Shown here one piece after another: positions 1-8,359 of a stretch of DNA of 21,393 bases. Position numbers and translations under genes: made by a program. The DNA comes from an uncultured Bacteroidota bacterium. GTDB lineage: Bacteria > Bacteroidota > Bacteroidia > Chitinophagales > Chitinophagaceae. The notes beneath the pieces were generated by a model. That model made no database searches, was not told the origin of the DNA, and was given only the letters and a program-made list of their open reading frames with translations. The DNA lies in contig CAINEG010000277.1 of the NCBI GenBank assembly GCA_903847655.1, positions 1 to 21,393 on the forward strand, given 5' to 3'. Numbering within the stretch: the stretch's first letter is position 1; every line of letters begins with the position of its first letter.

Positions 1-2
1 AC

Positions 3-617
3 TTAGGCGCACAGCATTCTACCGCTTTTGAAAGTTATTTAGCCAATATCCCGGGTATCAAAGTGGTCTCTACGGCTGATGCTTATGATGCAAAAGGTTT
101 ATTAAAACAAGCCATCAGGTATGAAGAAGATCCAATTATGTTTTTGGAAAGTGAAGTAAGTTATGGCGAAAAAGCGGACGTACCTGACGAAGAGTATTAT
201 ATCCCTCTAGGACTAGCTGCGGTGAAAAAGCCGGGCCGCGATGTAACTATTGTTTCATACAGTAAGATGATGAAAGTGGCCTTAGGTGCTGCTGCAGAAT
301 TAGAAAAAGAAGGGATTAGCGCAGAAGTAATTGATTTAAGAACCATTCGTCCTTTGGATTGGATGACCGTTTTAGAAAGCGTTAAAAAAACAAATAGATT
401 GGTCATCATTGAAGAACAATGGCCTTTTGCTTCCGTTTCTTCTGAATTAAGCTACCGCATTCAAAAAGAGGGCTTTGATTATTTAGATGCCCCTATAAGA
501 AGAATTACCAGTGCCGATGCGCCTATGCATTATGCGCCTAATTTAACTGCTTTGGCCATTCCAGACATCATTAGATCGGTAAAATTAGTCAAAGAGGTAC
601 TACATCAATACAAATAA
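3..617 (+). CDS. pdhB: Pyruvate dehydrogenase E1 component, beta subunit (C-terminal part)
   Basis: The gene is cut by the left window edge; about 204 codons are readable in frame from base 3 to the TAA at 615-617. The visible part begins with GAQHSTAFESYLANIPGIKV, followed by STADAYDAKGLL, the conserved central region of E1-beta (transketolase pyrimidine-binding domain). It continues through the transketolase C-terminal domain, with VIDLRTIRPLDW and IIEEQWP as family landmarks. The product pairs with E1-alpha to decarboxylate pyruvate with thiamine diphosphate and passes acetyl groups to lipoylated E2 in the cytoplasm. The GTG at 63 is an internal valine codon, not a start. A terminator follows, so this is the last gene of its transcript. 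A branched-chain 2-oxoacid dehydrogenase beta subunit is a less likely alternative. Confidence 0.9.
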   Translation, partial: LGAQHSTAFESYLANIPGIKVVSTADAYDAKGLLKQAIRYEEDPIMFLESEVSYGEKADVPDEEYYIPLGLAAVKKPGRDVTIVSYSKMMKVALGAAAELEKEGISAEVIDLRTIRPLDWMTVLESVKKTNRLVIIEEQWPFASVSSELSYRIQKEGFDYLDAPIRRITSADAPMHYAPNLTALAIPDIIRSVKLVKEVLHQYK

Positions 618-681
618 GTGACAGTAATCCTTTATTTTAGCCTTTTGTACAGTTTAACAATATAATTCATACTCTTTTTAT

Positions 682-709
682 AAATATCCCTCACAAAGGG
701 ATATTTTTG
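682..709 (+). terminator. Rho-independent terminator after pdhB
   Basis: A perfect 9-bp stem pairs AAATATCCC (682-690) with GGGATATTT (698-706) around a 7-base loop and is followed by further T residues. It lies 65 bases after the pdhB stop and 23 bases before the signal peptidase start, so it separates the two transcripts. No other structure is obvious in the 618-731 gap. Confidence 0.75.
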
Positions 710-731
710 TTATCAATAATAACTACTATTT

Positions 732-2243
732 ATGGGATTCATTTGTTTGATTGTTTTTTGGGTAGGATGGTACATTGGTATTTACAGTATGCTTAAAAAA
801 GCAGGGGTAGCCCATTCGAAAGCCATCATCCCAATTTACAATACTTGGGAAGTTGTAAAGCTTTGCAATATTCCAAAAATTTGGTTTTGGATACAATTAA
901 TTCCTATTTTAGGTCAGTTTGTAAGCTTGTGGATCTCCATCATTTTTGTGATGCATTTCAAAAAGGTGAATCTGGTGCAACATACATTAACTGTTTTTTT
1001 TCCTTTTATATATTTGCCTTATTTGGGATTTTCAGCAAAAGAAAAATGGCATGGGGAAACTGCCTTAGTCCATTACCATAAGCCTGCTTCTAGAGAATGG
1101 ATTGATGCAGCTGTTTTTGCAGTGGTCGCTGCTACTTTAATTAGAACTTTTATTTTTGAAGCCTATGTGATTCCTACCGAGAGTATGGAAAAAACTTTAT
1201 TGGTGAACGATTTTTTATTCGTTGATAAAATCACTTTTGGTGCTAGAGTTCCACAAACACCCATCTCTTTTCCTTTTGTACACAATACGATGCCTGGAGC
1301 ACCCACCACGCCTTCGTATATAAAATGGGTGCAATTAGATTACAGCAGGCTGCCTAAAATTAGAAATATCAATCGCAATGATGTAGTGGTATTTAATTTT
1401 CCTGCAGGAGATACCATTATTAACGATCCAGAGTATGGCAGTAAAATTCCTTATTACGATGTTTTAAGATCACCTGAATTTAATGGAGACAGAGAAAAAC
1501 TAAATGCACAATTTCCTATATTGGTTCATCCCATTGACAAAACAGATAACTACATTAAACGATGTGTAGGAGTTCCAGGGGATCTCATTCAGGTAAAAGA
1601 AAGTCGTTTGTGGGTGAATGGTCAGCCCGCTTTAGTGACTGCCAATGCTCAAACAGAATATTTAGTTGTGACCAATGGTAAGCCAATTGCAGAAGATTAT
1701 GTAGAGGACAGTATTGGTATTAGTACCACCGAAGCCACCAACGATTTTAGACTGATTGATGGCAAGGCCAATACTTATTTAATTAATATGACGGCAGGGG
1801 CTGCAGAAAGCTTAAAAAAATTAGCGCAAGTGGTATCGGTGACAGCCTATGTGGACAATACAGTGGGTTATACTTTCCCCAATGATGTGCAACATTTCCC
1901 TTTTTCTCTAGATAATTTTGGCCCTATTCGTATTCCTAAAAAAGGGGACATCGTGGAGTTGAATGATAGCACCATAGAATTGTATCGCCGTTTAATTACC
2001 AATTATGAGCACAATACTATAGATAAAGTCAATGGTCAATTTGTTTTAAATGGTTTGGTGGCTAGCACTTACAAAGTAAAACAGGATTATTATTGGATGA
2101 TGGGAGACAATCGACACAGAAGCCAGGACAGTCGTTTTTGGGGCTATGTGCCAGAAACGCATATTGTTGGAAGAGCTGCTTTAATTTGGTTTAGTTACAA
2201 TAAATCTATTCGTTGGAATCGACTATTCAATAGCATTAAATAA
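732..2243 (+). CDS. lepB: Signal peptidase I with N-terminal multi-pass membrane extension
   Basis: This 503-residue leader peptidase cuts signal peptides from exported proteins at the outer face of the inner membrane. Residues 1-105 form a hydrophobic extension resembling the DUF5684-type domain (several membrane segments with an AIIPIYN motif at 31-37). Another membrane segment at about 125-142 is followed by the catalytic serine, S151 (PTESME), and the general-base lysine, K276 (NYIKRCVGVPGD). The GDNRHRSQDSR box is at 458-468. The Ser-Lys spacing of about 125 residues is much larger than the 55 in E. coli LepB (S90/K145), so there is a large insertion; the protein is also far longer than the E. 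coli enzyme. The ATG at 732 is the first available start. cdd follows after 4 bases, which suggests cotranscription. Confidence 0.92.
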   Translation: MGFICLIVFWVGWYIGIYSMLKKAGVAHSKAIIPIYNTWEVVKLCNIPKIWFWIQLIPILGQFVSLWISIIFVMHFKKVNLVQHTLTVFFPFIYLPYLGFSAKEKWHGETALVHYHKPASREWIDAAVFAVVAATLIRTFIFEAYVIPTESMEKTLLVNDFLFVDKITFGARVPQTPISFPFVHNTMPGAPTTPSYIKWVQLDYSRLPKIRNINRNDVVVFNFPAGDTIINDPEYGSKIPYYDVLRSPEFNGDREKLNAQFPILVHPIDKTDNYIKRCVGVPGDLIQVKESRLWVNGQPALVTANAQTEYLVVTNGKPIAEDYVEDSIGISTTEATNDFRLIDGKANTYLINMTAGAAESLKKLAQVVSVTAYVDNTVGYTFPNDVQHFPFSLDNFGPIRIPKKGDIVELNDSTIELYRRLITNYEHNTIDKVNGQFVLNGLVASTYKVKQDYYWMMGDNRHRSQDSRFWGYVPETHIVGRAALIWFSYNKSIRWNRLFNSIK

Positions 2244-2247
2244 ATCA

Positions 2248-2730
2248 ATGCAAAAAAAATACGAGTTTGACTATGAACTTTTAGACCATGCTGGTTTATT
2301 GTCTAATGCAGACCAAGCTTTATTAAAGGCAGCCATCAAGGCAACAGAAACTGCTTATGCTCCTTATTCCAATTTTAAAGTGGGCGCAGCAGCCTTATTG
2401 TCCACCGGACAAATAGTGCTTGGATCTAATCAAGAAAGCGCCAGTTTTCCAGTGGGCATTTGTGCCGAAAGAACTTTATTGAATAGTATAGGAAGCCAAT
2501 ATCCAGAAGCTACTATATTATCTATGGCCATTAGTTATGACCCATTAAATAAACCATCGGCAGCACCTATATCTCCATGTGGGATGTGTAGGCAATCCTT
2601 GTTGGATTATGAAAATCGTTATCAAGCGCCGATTAAAATTATTTTAGCAGGAAAATCAGGCCAGGTCATGGTCATTCCTTCGGCAAGTTATCTTTTGCCC
2701 TTTGGCTTTGATGGTTCTATTTTAAAATAA
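2248..2730 (+). CDS. cdd: Cytidine deaminase
   Basis: The 160-residue product deaminates cytidine and deoxycytidine to uridine and deoxyuridine in pyrimidine salvage. It has the small homotetrameric CDA layout: YSNFKVGAA (40-48) for nucleoside binding, then the zinc and catalytic site CAE at 72-74 and PCGMC at 110-114. Zinc ligands are C72, C111 and C114, and E74 is the proton shuttle. Length is slightly above the usual 130-140 because of about 20 extra N-terminal residues. It starts 4 bases after lepB and ends 7 bases from the converging ogt stop; no convincing terminator is seen in that gap. Confidence 0.95.
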   Translation: MQKKYEFDYELLDHAGLLSNADQALLKAAIKATETAYAPYSNFKVGAAALLSTGQIVLGSNQESASFPVGICAERTLLNSIGSQYPEATILSMAISYDPLNKPSAAPISPCGMCRQSLLDYENRYQAPIKIILAGKSGQVMVIPSASYLLPFGFDGSILK

Positions 2731-2737
2731 GGGAATA

Positions 2738-3238
2738 TTAAAACAAGGTTTGTACGCCTAGCTCCAATCTAAATTCGTGTTGTAATAACCATTTTTTTCT
2801 GGCCTTGCCCCAGGCATAGCCTACCAAGGATCTGTCCGATCCCACAATTCTATGGCAGGGTACGATGATGGCAATTTTGTTTTTCCCATTGGCATTGGCT
2901 GCAGCACGCACTAAATTAGGGTCACCCATTTTTTTTGCTAATTCTGCATAGCTTAAAGTTTTAGAAAAGGGTACCTCATACAATTCTTTCCAAACTTTTT
3001 GTTGAAATTCCGTACCCGCTTGATTAATGGCGACACTAAAATGTTTTCTTTTACCTGCAAAATATTCAATCAATTCGTCAATGCATTGATTGATGACCTC
3101 TGGGGTGGTAGCTGAAATTTCAATTTGATCTATGGCCTCGTCTTCGATAAAAATTAATTCTTCAATACAAAAATCATCTGCAACGATTTTTATAATACCA
3201 ATGGGGCTATGATAAATTTGTAGGTATTGATTGGGCAT
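2738..3238 (-). CDS. ogt: Methylated-DNA--protein-cysteine methyltransferase (Ogt type)
   Basis: A 166-residue suicide repair protein that moves the methyl group from O6-methylguanine (and O4-methylthymine) to its own cysteine. The active-site motif is IVPCHRIVG with acceptor C128. The upstream helix-turn-helix region has an RAAANANGKN stretch (111-120) carrying the probable arginine finger R111. It has the single-domain Ogt form, without an Ada regulatory domain. The loop after the active site reads GYAWG, where a glycine is usual at the tryptophan position; this may alter substrate-pocket shape but is conservative within the fold. The start ATG overlaps the csaA stop by one base (TAATG), so translation is probably coupled. 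It is last in the minus-strand unit. Confidence 0.93.
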   Translation of the reverse strand: MPNQYLQIYHSPIGIIKIVADDFCIEELIFIEDEAIDQIEISATTPEVINQCIDELIEYFAGKRKHFSVAINQAGTEFQQKVWKELYEVPFSKTLSYAELAKKMGDPNLVRAAANANGKNKIAIIVPCHRIVGSDRSLVGYAWGKARKKWLLQHEFRLELGVQTLF

Positions 3239-3567
3239 TATCCGATAGGTTGTCCATTGGTCACTGGTAAGGAAGGATGAAGTAAGACTACTTCATTTGC
3301 ATCATCATATACCCCTAATACTAAACATTCACTGATAAAATTGGCAATTTGTTTAGGAGGAAAATTGACTACGGCGATGATTTGCTTGCCCACTAAATTT
3401 TCCATGGAGTAATGATGGGTAATTTGAGCGGATGATTTTTTGATACCCAAGGGGCCAAAATCGATACTTAATTGGTAGGCTGGTTTTTTAGCTTTTGGGA
3501 AAGCTTCCACAGTTAAAATGGTACCGCACCTGATGTCTACTTTTGTAAAATCTTCCCAGTTGAGCAT
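3238..3567 (-). CDS. csaA: CsaA-type tRNA-binding/chaperone protein
   Basis: A 109-residue single-domain protein of the EMAP-II/Trbp111 OB-fold family. The N-terminal VDIRCGTI, the central GPLGIKKSSAQIT and the later VNFPPKQIANFISECLVLG match CsaA closely. Family members dimerise and bind tRNA; the B. subtilis protein was described as an export-related chaperone. Which role applies here cannot be told from sequence. It lies between the SirB1-like gene (31 bases upstream) and ogt (one-base overlap) in one minus-strand unit. Length is normal for CsaA. Confidence 0.9.
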   Translation of the reverse strand: MLNWEDFTKVDIRCGTILTVEAFPKAKKPAYQLSIDFGPLGIKKSSAQITHHYSMENLVGKQIIAVVNFPPKQIANFISECLVLGVYDDANEVVLLHPSLPVTNGQPIG

Positions 3568-3598
3568 AGTTGATAGTTTCTGCCTAAAATTACATCGC

Positions 3599-4468
3599 TT
3601 AACTCAATAAATTGGCTAATTCTATTAGGTCTTTTTGTTTGTAGAGTAGGGTGGGACTTTGAAAGCATTTTGCAAACTCCATCAAATGCTTTTTAATGAT
3701 TTGAACATTAGTGAGCCGCTTATAATAACTATTCTTAGGCACTATATTGGACCGCTGCATATAATTGTCTAAATCTTTTTGAGAAAAAGCATTACCTGTA
3801 GTGCCTTCTACATAAAATTGAATGAATTCTTGTGGGTTAGTCACCAATTCTTCTGGATCCCAATCTGAAGTATAAAAAGCAATGATGCATTGCTTGGGGA
3901 TATTGATAAAGTGGGCTTGTATGTCTAATTGATGACAAAGTTCTGCATAGAGCAAAGTATTGGCAATGGCATTTCCTTTTTTAGATTGCAAGGGGGCAGC
4001 AATTAAAAATTCTTCAGGCTTCTCGTAATTTACTTCTACTCCTTTTATTTGATAATAATTGTATAGAATATTTCGAATGACATTGGCTTGCTCTAAAGGC
4101 GTTAAATAATTGTTCAATTCTAACCATATATTACGTCTAATTTTTTCCATTTGATGACGCAAAGTATCAATAGCTAGTTCAGGAAATTGAAACTGTGTGA
4201 CAAGCAATGCACCTTCAAATAAGGAGGCATTAGGATCCGCATTCCATTTGGTAAAAGCTTCTTTTAGATCTTGCAATCTAAGTTTGTAAATCATGAGCTC
4301 TATTCTTTCCAAAGTAGCCTCGTCTAATGTATTTTCCCATAAATGTTCTAAGTCTGGAATGATGGGAGAGCCATAAACCAACAATCTATCCGCAATGGTA
4401 TTAAAAATCTCTTCGTCTGGGTCGTCAATTAACTTAAACAAAGCGTTTATTTCTGTTGCTTTTTGCAT
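3599..4468 (-). CDS. SirB1/transglutaminase-like family protein, probably non-catalytic
   Basis: A 289-residue soluble protein and the first gene of the csaA-ogt unit. Residues about 8-75 look like a helical repeat (HEAT-like) segment. From about 83 onward it resembles the SirB1_N/transglutaminase-like superfamily, with KIRRNIWLELNNYLTPLEQA at 109-128. Where a transglutaminase has its catalytic cysteine, this protein reads KKGNAIANT (163-171), with no cysteine, so enzymatic activity is doubtful. Other SirB1-like proteins often carry C-terminal TPRs; these are not visible here, and the protein ends in an all-alpha tail. Its function is unknown. The start chosen is the ATG at 4468, preceded by an AT-rich region. 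Confidence 0.75.
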   Translation of the reverse strand: MQKATEINALFKLIDDPDEEIFNTIADRLLVYGSPIIPDLEHLWENTLDEATLERIELMIYKLRLQDLKEAFTKWNADPNASLFEGALLVTQFQFPELAIDTLRHQMEKIRRNIWLELNNYLTPLEQANVIRNILYNYYQIKGVEVNYEKPEEFLIAAPLQSKKGNAIANTLLYAELCHQLDIQAHFINIPKQCIIAFYTSDWDPEELVTNPQEFIQFYVEGTTGNAFSQKDLDNYMQRSNIVPKNSYYKRLTNVQIIKKHLMEFAKCFQSPTLLYKQKDLIELANLLS

Positions 4469-4672
4469 TTTGAGCGTTGGGTTGTTTTCAAATATTATTC
4501 AAATCAACGCAAAATATTTGCAAAATCCCATTATACTTATCCTATGGTTGTGGATATAATTAACAAATGTTTGCATAATAAATAGAATTATTAAACGTTC
4601 AGCTAAATAATCGGTATTTATGCTCAGTCATATTGCAATTTGTCCGTACTTTGCTTATACAACGAAAAGCAC
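4469..4672. promoter_or_regulatory. Divergent AT-rich control region between the SirB1-like gene and the desaturase
   Basis: This 204-base gap carries several related elements: two TTCAAAT copies 11 bases apart (4487-4493, 4498-4504), a dyad GCAAA-ATA-TTTGC (4509-4521), and a second CAAA/TTTG dyad (4564-4573). A sequence resembling the Bacteroidota -7 element, TACTTTGC, lies at 4647-4654, about 18 bases before the desaturase ATG, but it is one base short of TAnnTTTG and has no good -33 partner. No gene is seen here. Confidence 0.35.
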
Positions 4673-5764
4673 ATGAGCAATCAAATTTCAGCTACCCCGA
4701 AATTTCCAGTAATGGAGCAATCCTTACATACCGAATTAAAAAATAGGGTGAATAAATATTTGGCAGAACATTCGATAAAAGCAACGGGCAATTTCAAGTT
4801 ATTTTCAAAAGCCATTATTTTAATGACCTTGTTTGTGTTGATTTATGTTCACTTGATATTTTTTACCCCATCCACTTTTTTTGCAGTGATAGAATGCGTT
4901 TTATTTGGAGGTTTAATTGCAGCCATTGGGTTCAATGTGATGCATGATGGCAGCCATGGAAGTTTTAGTAAGTATGCTTGGTTGAATAAATTAGCTTCAT
5001 CCTCTATTAGTGTTTTAGGGGCCAGTCGTTTTATGTGGGCCATGAAGCATGTTACCTTGCACCATACTTTTACTAATATTGACGGGGTAGATGATGATAT
5101 TGAAGTGGGTGTTCTAATGCGAATGGCACCTACACAAAAACATTATTTATTGCATCGTTTTCAACATATTTATTTCTGGGGCTTATATATGTTATTGTAT
5201 ATATTCTGGATATTTTTTGCAGACTATAAAAAATATTTCTCAGGTAAAATTGGCTCCGTAGCCATCAAGGACATGAGTATCGCAGATCACATTGAATTTT
5301 GGGCGGTGAAAGTATATCATGCTTTTATCTTTGTAGTATTACCTATTTATATGTTGGGCTGGGTGAGCTGGTTGGTAGGGTTTTTAGTGGTGGGTTGTTT
5401 TGCTGGATTTATTTTGAGCATTGTTTTTCAATTGGCGCATACAGTGACTGAAACCGAATTCCCTTTAGCCATTCAACCTGAGAATAAAATGCCTGATGAA
5501 TTTGCAGTACATCAAATTCAGACCACTGCTAATTTTGCTACTAAGAGTAAATTAGTAAGTTGGTTGGTAGGGGGATTGAATTTCCAAATTGAGCATCATT
5601 TGTTTCCTAAAATTTCACATGTGCACTATCCAGCTATTTCTAAGATAGTAAAACAAACCTGTGCAGATTTTAAATTAAAGTACATTGAATATCCAACGGT
5701 GATTAGCGCCATTAAGGCACATGTTCAATACCTTAAATTAATGAGTAAGCCTGCATTGAATTAA
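4673..5764 (+). CDS. Membrane fatty-acid desaturase (acyl-lipid/linoleoyl-CoA type)
   Basis: The di-iron membrane desaturase has all three histidine boxes: HDGSH at 91-95, HVTLHH at 126-131 and QIEHH at 305-309, plus H256. Paired hydrophobic segments lie before box 1, between boxes 2 and 3 (about 167-183) and at about 213-255. The Q in the third box (QxxHH) is typical of front-end desaturases such as delta-6 enzymes, but there is no cytochrome b5 domain, so electrons must come from a separate donor such as ferredoxin. It introduces a double bond into membrane fatty acyl chains; the position cannot be assigned. I chose the ATG at 4673 (363 residues) rather than a TTG 33 bases upstream, because the extra residues are not family-like and overlap a possible promoter. 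It appears monocistronic. Confidence 0.9.
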   Translation: MSNQISATPKFPVMEQSLHTELKNRVNKYLAEHSIKATGNFKLFSKAIILMTLFVLIYVHLIFFTPSTFFAVIECVLFGGLIAAIGFNVMHDGSHGSFSKYAWLNKLASSSISVLGASRFMWAMKHVTLHHTFTNIDGVDDDIEVGVLMRMAPTQKHYLLHRFQHIYFWGLYMLLYIFWIFFADYKKYFSGKIGSVAIKDMSIADHIEFWAVKVYHAFIFVVLPIYMLGWVSWLVGFLVVGCFAGFILSIVFQLAHTVTETEFPLAIQPENKMPDEFAVHQIQTTANFATKSKLVSWLVGGLNFQIEHHLFPKISHVHYPAISKIVKQTCADFKLKYIEYPTVISAIKAHVQYLKLMSKPALN

Positions 5765-5792
5765 TTCAATTTCAAGCCTAACTAATGATACT

Positions 5793-5822
5793 AAAAAGGC
5801 CTCCAAATTTGGAGGCCTTTTT
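5793..5822. terminator. Bidirectional terminator between the desaturase and topA
   Basis: A perfect 30-base palindrome with an A5 start, a GC-rich GGCCTCC / GGAGGCC stem, an AAATTT centre and a T5 end (extended to T6). Because it begins with A's and ends with T's it can work on both strands. It sits 28 bases after the desaturase stop and 31 bases after the end of the converging topA. Confidence 0.9.
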
Positions 5823-5853
5823 TATAACTCAATACATTTGAATGCTAGATTTA

Positions 5854-8214
5854 TTAAGATGCTTTCTTTTTTCTAGCCATCTTGCGCGGAGGATTGGCTT
5901 TTAATTCTGCAATAGTTGCATTGACTTCTTCAATGGTCAAGGTTTCCACTTTCTCTTGCTGCTCCTTACTCAATTTGAAATTACGTAAGCCTTGTTTAAT
6001 ATATGGTCCATATGGGCCTCTTAACAATTGAATCTTCTCTTTTTCAAATACTTTGATGGTTCTTTCATCTTTGGCCTTTCTTTTCTCTGCAATCATAGGG
6101 GTCAATTCCTCGAGGGTAACCGTATAGGGGTCCATTTCCTTGTTGAGGGAGTAGAACTTCTTGGAATGAGCCGCATAAGGGCCAAAACGTCCAATATTTA
6201 CAGAAACATCCTCGTCTTCGAATTGGCCAAGCATCCTTGGTAATTTAAACAATTCCATGGCATCGTCAAAACTGATGGTCTCAATACTCTGGGAGGCCTT
6301 CAATTTAGCAAATCTTGGTTTTTCTTCCTCATCCTGATGGCCAATTTGAACCATTGGGCCATACCTGCCCATACGAGCAATTACTTTCTTTCCACTTACC
6401 GCATCAAAACCAAGTTCTCTTTCGCCTTTAGCTCTTTCTGCAGTTTCAAGGGTATGTTCAATAGTCACATGAAAAGGCTCATAAAAAGCGGCTAACATAT
6501 CGCTCCATTTTAATTTACCTGCAGCAATTTCATCAAATTCACCTTCAATTTTAGCAGTAAAATTAAAATCCATCACTTTAGAGAAGTGTAATTTTAAAAA
6601 ATCAGTTACTACCAAACCTAAATCGGTAGGGGACAACTTATTTTTCTCCGCACCTGTTATTTCTGAAGCGGATTCTTGTTTAACTTCATCTTTATTGCTT
6701 AAGGTCAAAATTTGGTAAATTCTTTTAATGCCTTCTTTTTCTCTTTTCTCTACATAATTACGCTTCATGATGGTGGTAATCGTAGGTGCATAAGTAGAAG
6801 GACGACCAATTCCTAGTTCCTCTAGTTTCTTAACTAAGGAAGCCTCCGTAAATCTAGAACCTGGGCGACTAAATCTTTCCAAACCGGTCATAGATGTAAA
6901 ATCAAGTACTTGTCCTTTAGCTAAAGGAGGCAATAAGCTTTCATCTCCCTCCTCCAAATTGTCTTCCTCTATTTCGTCTTCATCCTTGCTTTCTAAATAT
7001 ACTTTTAGGAAACCATCAAACTTCATTACTTCACCACTTGCGGTTAATGTTTCTTTATTGGTAGAGATTTCAATTTTTGCAGTTGTTTTTTCAAACTGGG
7101 CATCACTCATTTGAGAAGCAATGGTTCTTTTCCAAATCAATTCATATAATCTATTTAAATCTGGATCGTCTACTTTGCTTTCGTTCATGTAAGAAGGACG
7201 AATGGCTTCATGTGCTTCTTGTGCATTTTCATTTTTATTCTTGAATTTTCTTGGTTGATAATATTGATCACCAAAACTATCATTGATTTCTTTTTTAATA
7301 GCCTCCACCGCAGTTTCACTCAAGCTAATGCTGTCTGTTCTCATGTAAGTGATCTTACCACTTTCATATAATTTTTGCGCTAGTAACATCGTCTTACTTA
7401 CGCTGTAACCTAATTTTCTAGAAGCTTCTTGTTGTAGGGTAGAAGTAGTGAATGGCGCTGAGGGCGTGCGTTTGCCATCTTTTACAGCAATGTCTTTTAC
7501 GGTATATTTTGCGCCCTTGCATTCGTTTAAAAATTTTTCGGCTGCACCAGCTGTAGTTAATTTTTGCGGACCTTCTGCTTTGAATTTTACTTTTTTCTTG
7601 TTGATATCTGGCGCACTAAATAATGCAGAAACTTTAAAAACACTCTCCGGAATAAAATGATTGATTTCTCTTTCTCTTTCTGCAATTAATCTTACCGCCA
7701 CACTTTGAACCCTACCAGCACTCAAACTTCTTTGCATGCCAATTTTACGCCAAAGTACAGGGCTCAATTCAAAACCTACAATTCTATCTAAAATTCTTCT
7801 TGCTTGTTGTGCATCTACCAAATCCATATTGATGAATCGTGGATTTTCTACTGCTTTCTTAATAGCAGGAGCTGTAATCTCATGAAAGACGATTCTTTTG
7901 GTTTTCTTTGGATCTAATCCTAAAACTTCTGCTAAATGCCAACTAATGCTTTCTCCTTCACGGTCCTCATCCGATGCTAGCCATACTTCTTTTGCTTTCT
8001 TGGTCATGGATTTTAATTCCTTCACCACTTTTTCTTTTTCACTTGGAACAGTATAACGAGGAGCAAATTTGTTTTTTAAATCTATCCCCATGTCTACTTT
8101 TTCCAAATCACGGATGTGCCCATAGCAACTGCGCACTTCAAAATCTTCGCCTAAAATCTTCTCGATCGTTTTTGCCTTTGCAGGCGACTCCACAATTAAT
8201 AAGTTCTTTGACAT
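5854..8214 (-). CDS. topA: DNA topoisomerase I (type IA)
   Basis: A 786-residue enzyme that relaxes negative supercoils through a 5'-phosphotyrosine intermediate. The Toprim domain starts with LLIVESPAKAKT (E9) and has the acidic triad D82/D84/E86 in SDEDREGE. QRSLSAGRVQS is at 161-171. The catalytic tyrosine is Y290 in ITYMRTDS, and RPSTYAPTI is at 471-479. An acidic insertion lies at about 409-425. The C-terminus has no cysteine zinc fingers; instead there are about three glycine-rich Topo_C repeats (GRYGPMVQIG, GRFGPYAAHS, GPYGPYIKQG) and a basic KMARKKKAS tail. This zinc-free form is common in Bacteroidota. The start at 8214 gives the canonical N-terminus. It lies downstream of the hydrolase gene with a 145-base gap and probably has its own promoter. 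Confidence 0.97.
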   Translation of the reverse strand: MSKNLLIVESPAKAKTIEKILGEDFEVRSCYGHIRDLEKVDMGIDLKNKFAPRYTVPSEKEKVVKELKSMTKKAKEVWLASDEDREGESISWHLAEVLGLDPKKTKRIVFHEITAPAIKKAVENPRFINMDLVDAQQARRILDRIVGFELSPVLWRKIGMQRSLSAGRVQSVAVRLIAEREREINHFIPESVFKVSALFSAPDINKKKVKFKAEGPQKLTTAGAAEKFLNECKGAKYTVKDIAVKDGKRTPSAPFTTSTLQQEASRKLGYSVSKTMLLAQKLYESGKITYMRTDSISLSETAVEAIKKEINDSFGDQYYQPRKFKNKNENAQEAHEAIRPSYMNESKVDDPDLNRLYELIWKRTIASQMSDAQFEKTTAKIEISTNKETLTASGEVMKFDGFLKVYLESKDEDEIEEDNLEEGDESLLPPLAKGQVLDFTSMTGLERFSRPGSRFTEASLVKKLEELGIGRPSTYAPTITTIMKRNYVEKREKEGIKRIYQILTLSNKDEVKQESASEITGAEKNKLSPTDLGLVVTDFLKLHFSKVMDFNFTAKIEGEFDEIAAGKLKWSDMLAAFYEPFHVTIEHTLETAERAKGERELGFDAVSGKKVIARMGRYGPMVQIGHQDEEEKPRFAKLKASQSIETISFDDAMELFKLPRMLGQFEDEDVSVNIGRFGPYAAHSKKFYSLNKEMDPYTVTLEELTPMIAEKRKAKDERTIKVFEKEKIQLLRGPYGPYIKQGLRNFKLSKEQQEKVETLTIEEVNATIAELKANPPRKMARKKKAS

Positions 8215-8359
8215 AGTGGTCTACCGCTCCTACGGGATATTTTAGAAATTGATTATCAAGTAATTATGAAAAAAAAGCAAACCCTTTGTTGGAGAGGCTA
8301 TTTCTTTTCTCGCGATGCAATATTAGAGCTTTAGACTAAAAAATAAAAATTACTAGGGC

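Noticed and set aside
2718..2729. TATTTTAAAATA palindrome at the cdd end as a terminator
   Set aside because: All-AT, no loop and no T tract; it would not form a stable terminator.
4640..4672. Upstream TTG start adding 11 residues to the desaturase
   Set aside because: The extra residues are not family-like and overlap a possible promoter element; the ATG at 4673 is better.
8215..8359. Possible small RNA or terminator in the gap between the hydrolase and topA
   Set aside because: Only a 4-bp CAAA/TTTG stem before a T run (minus strand) was found, too weak to call; no tRNA-like fold or ORF is seen.
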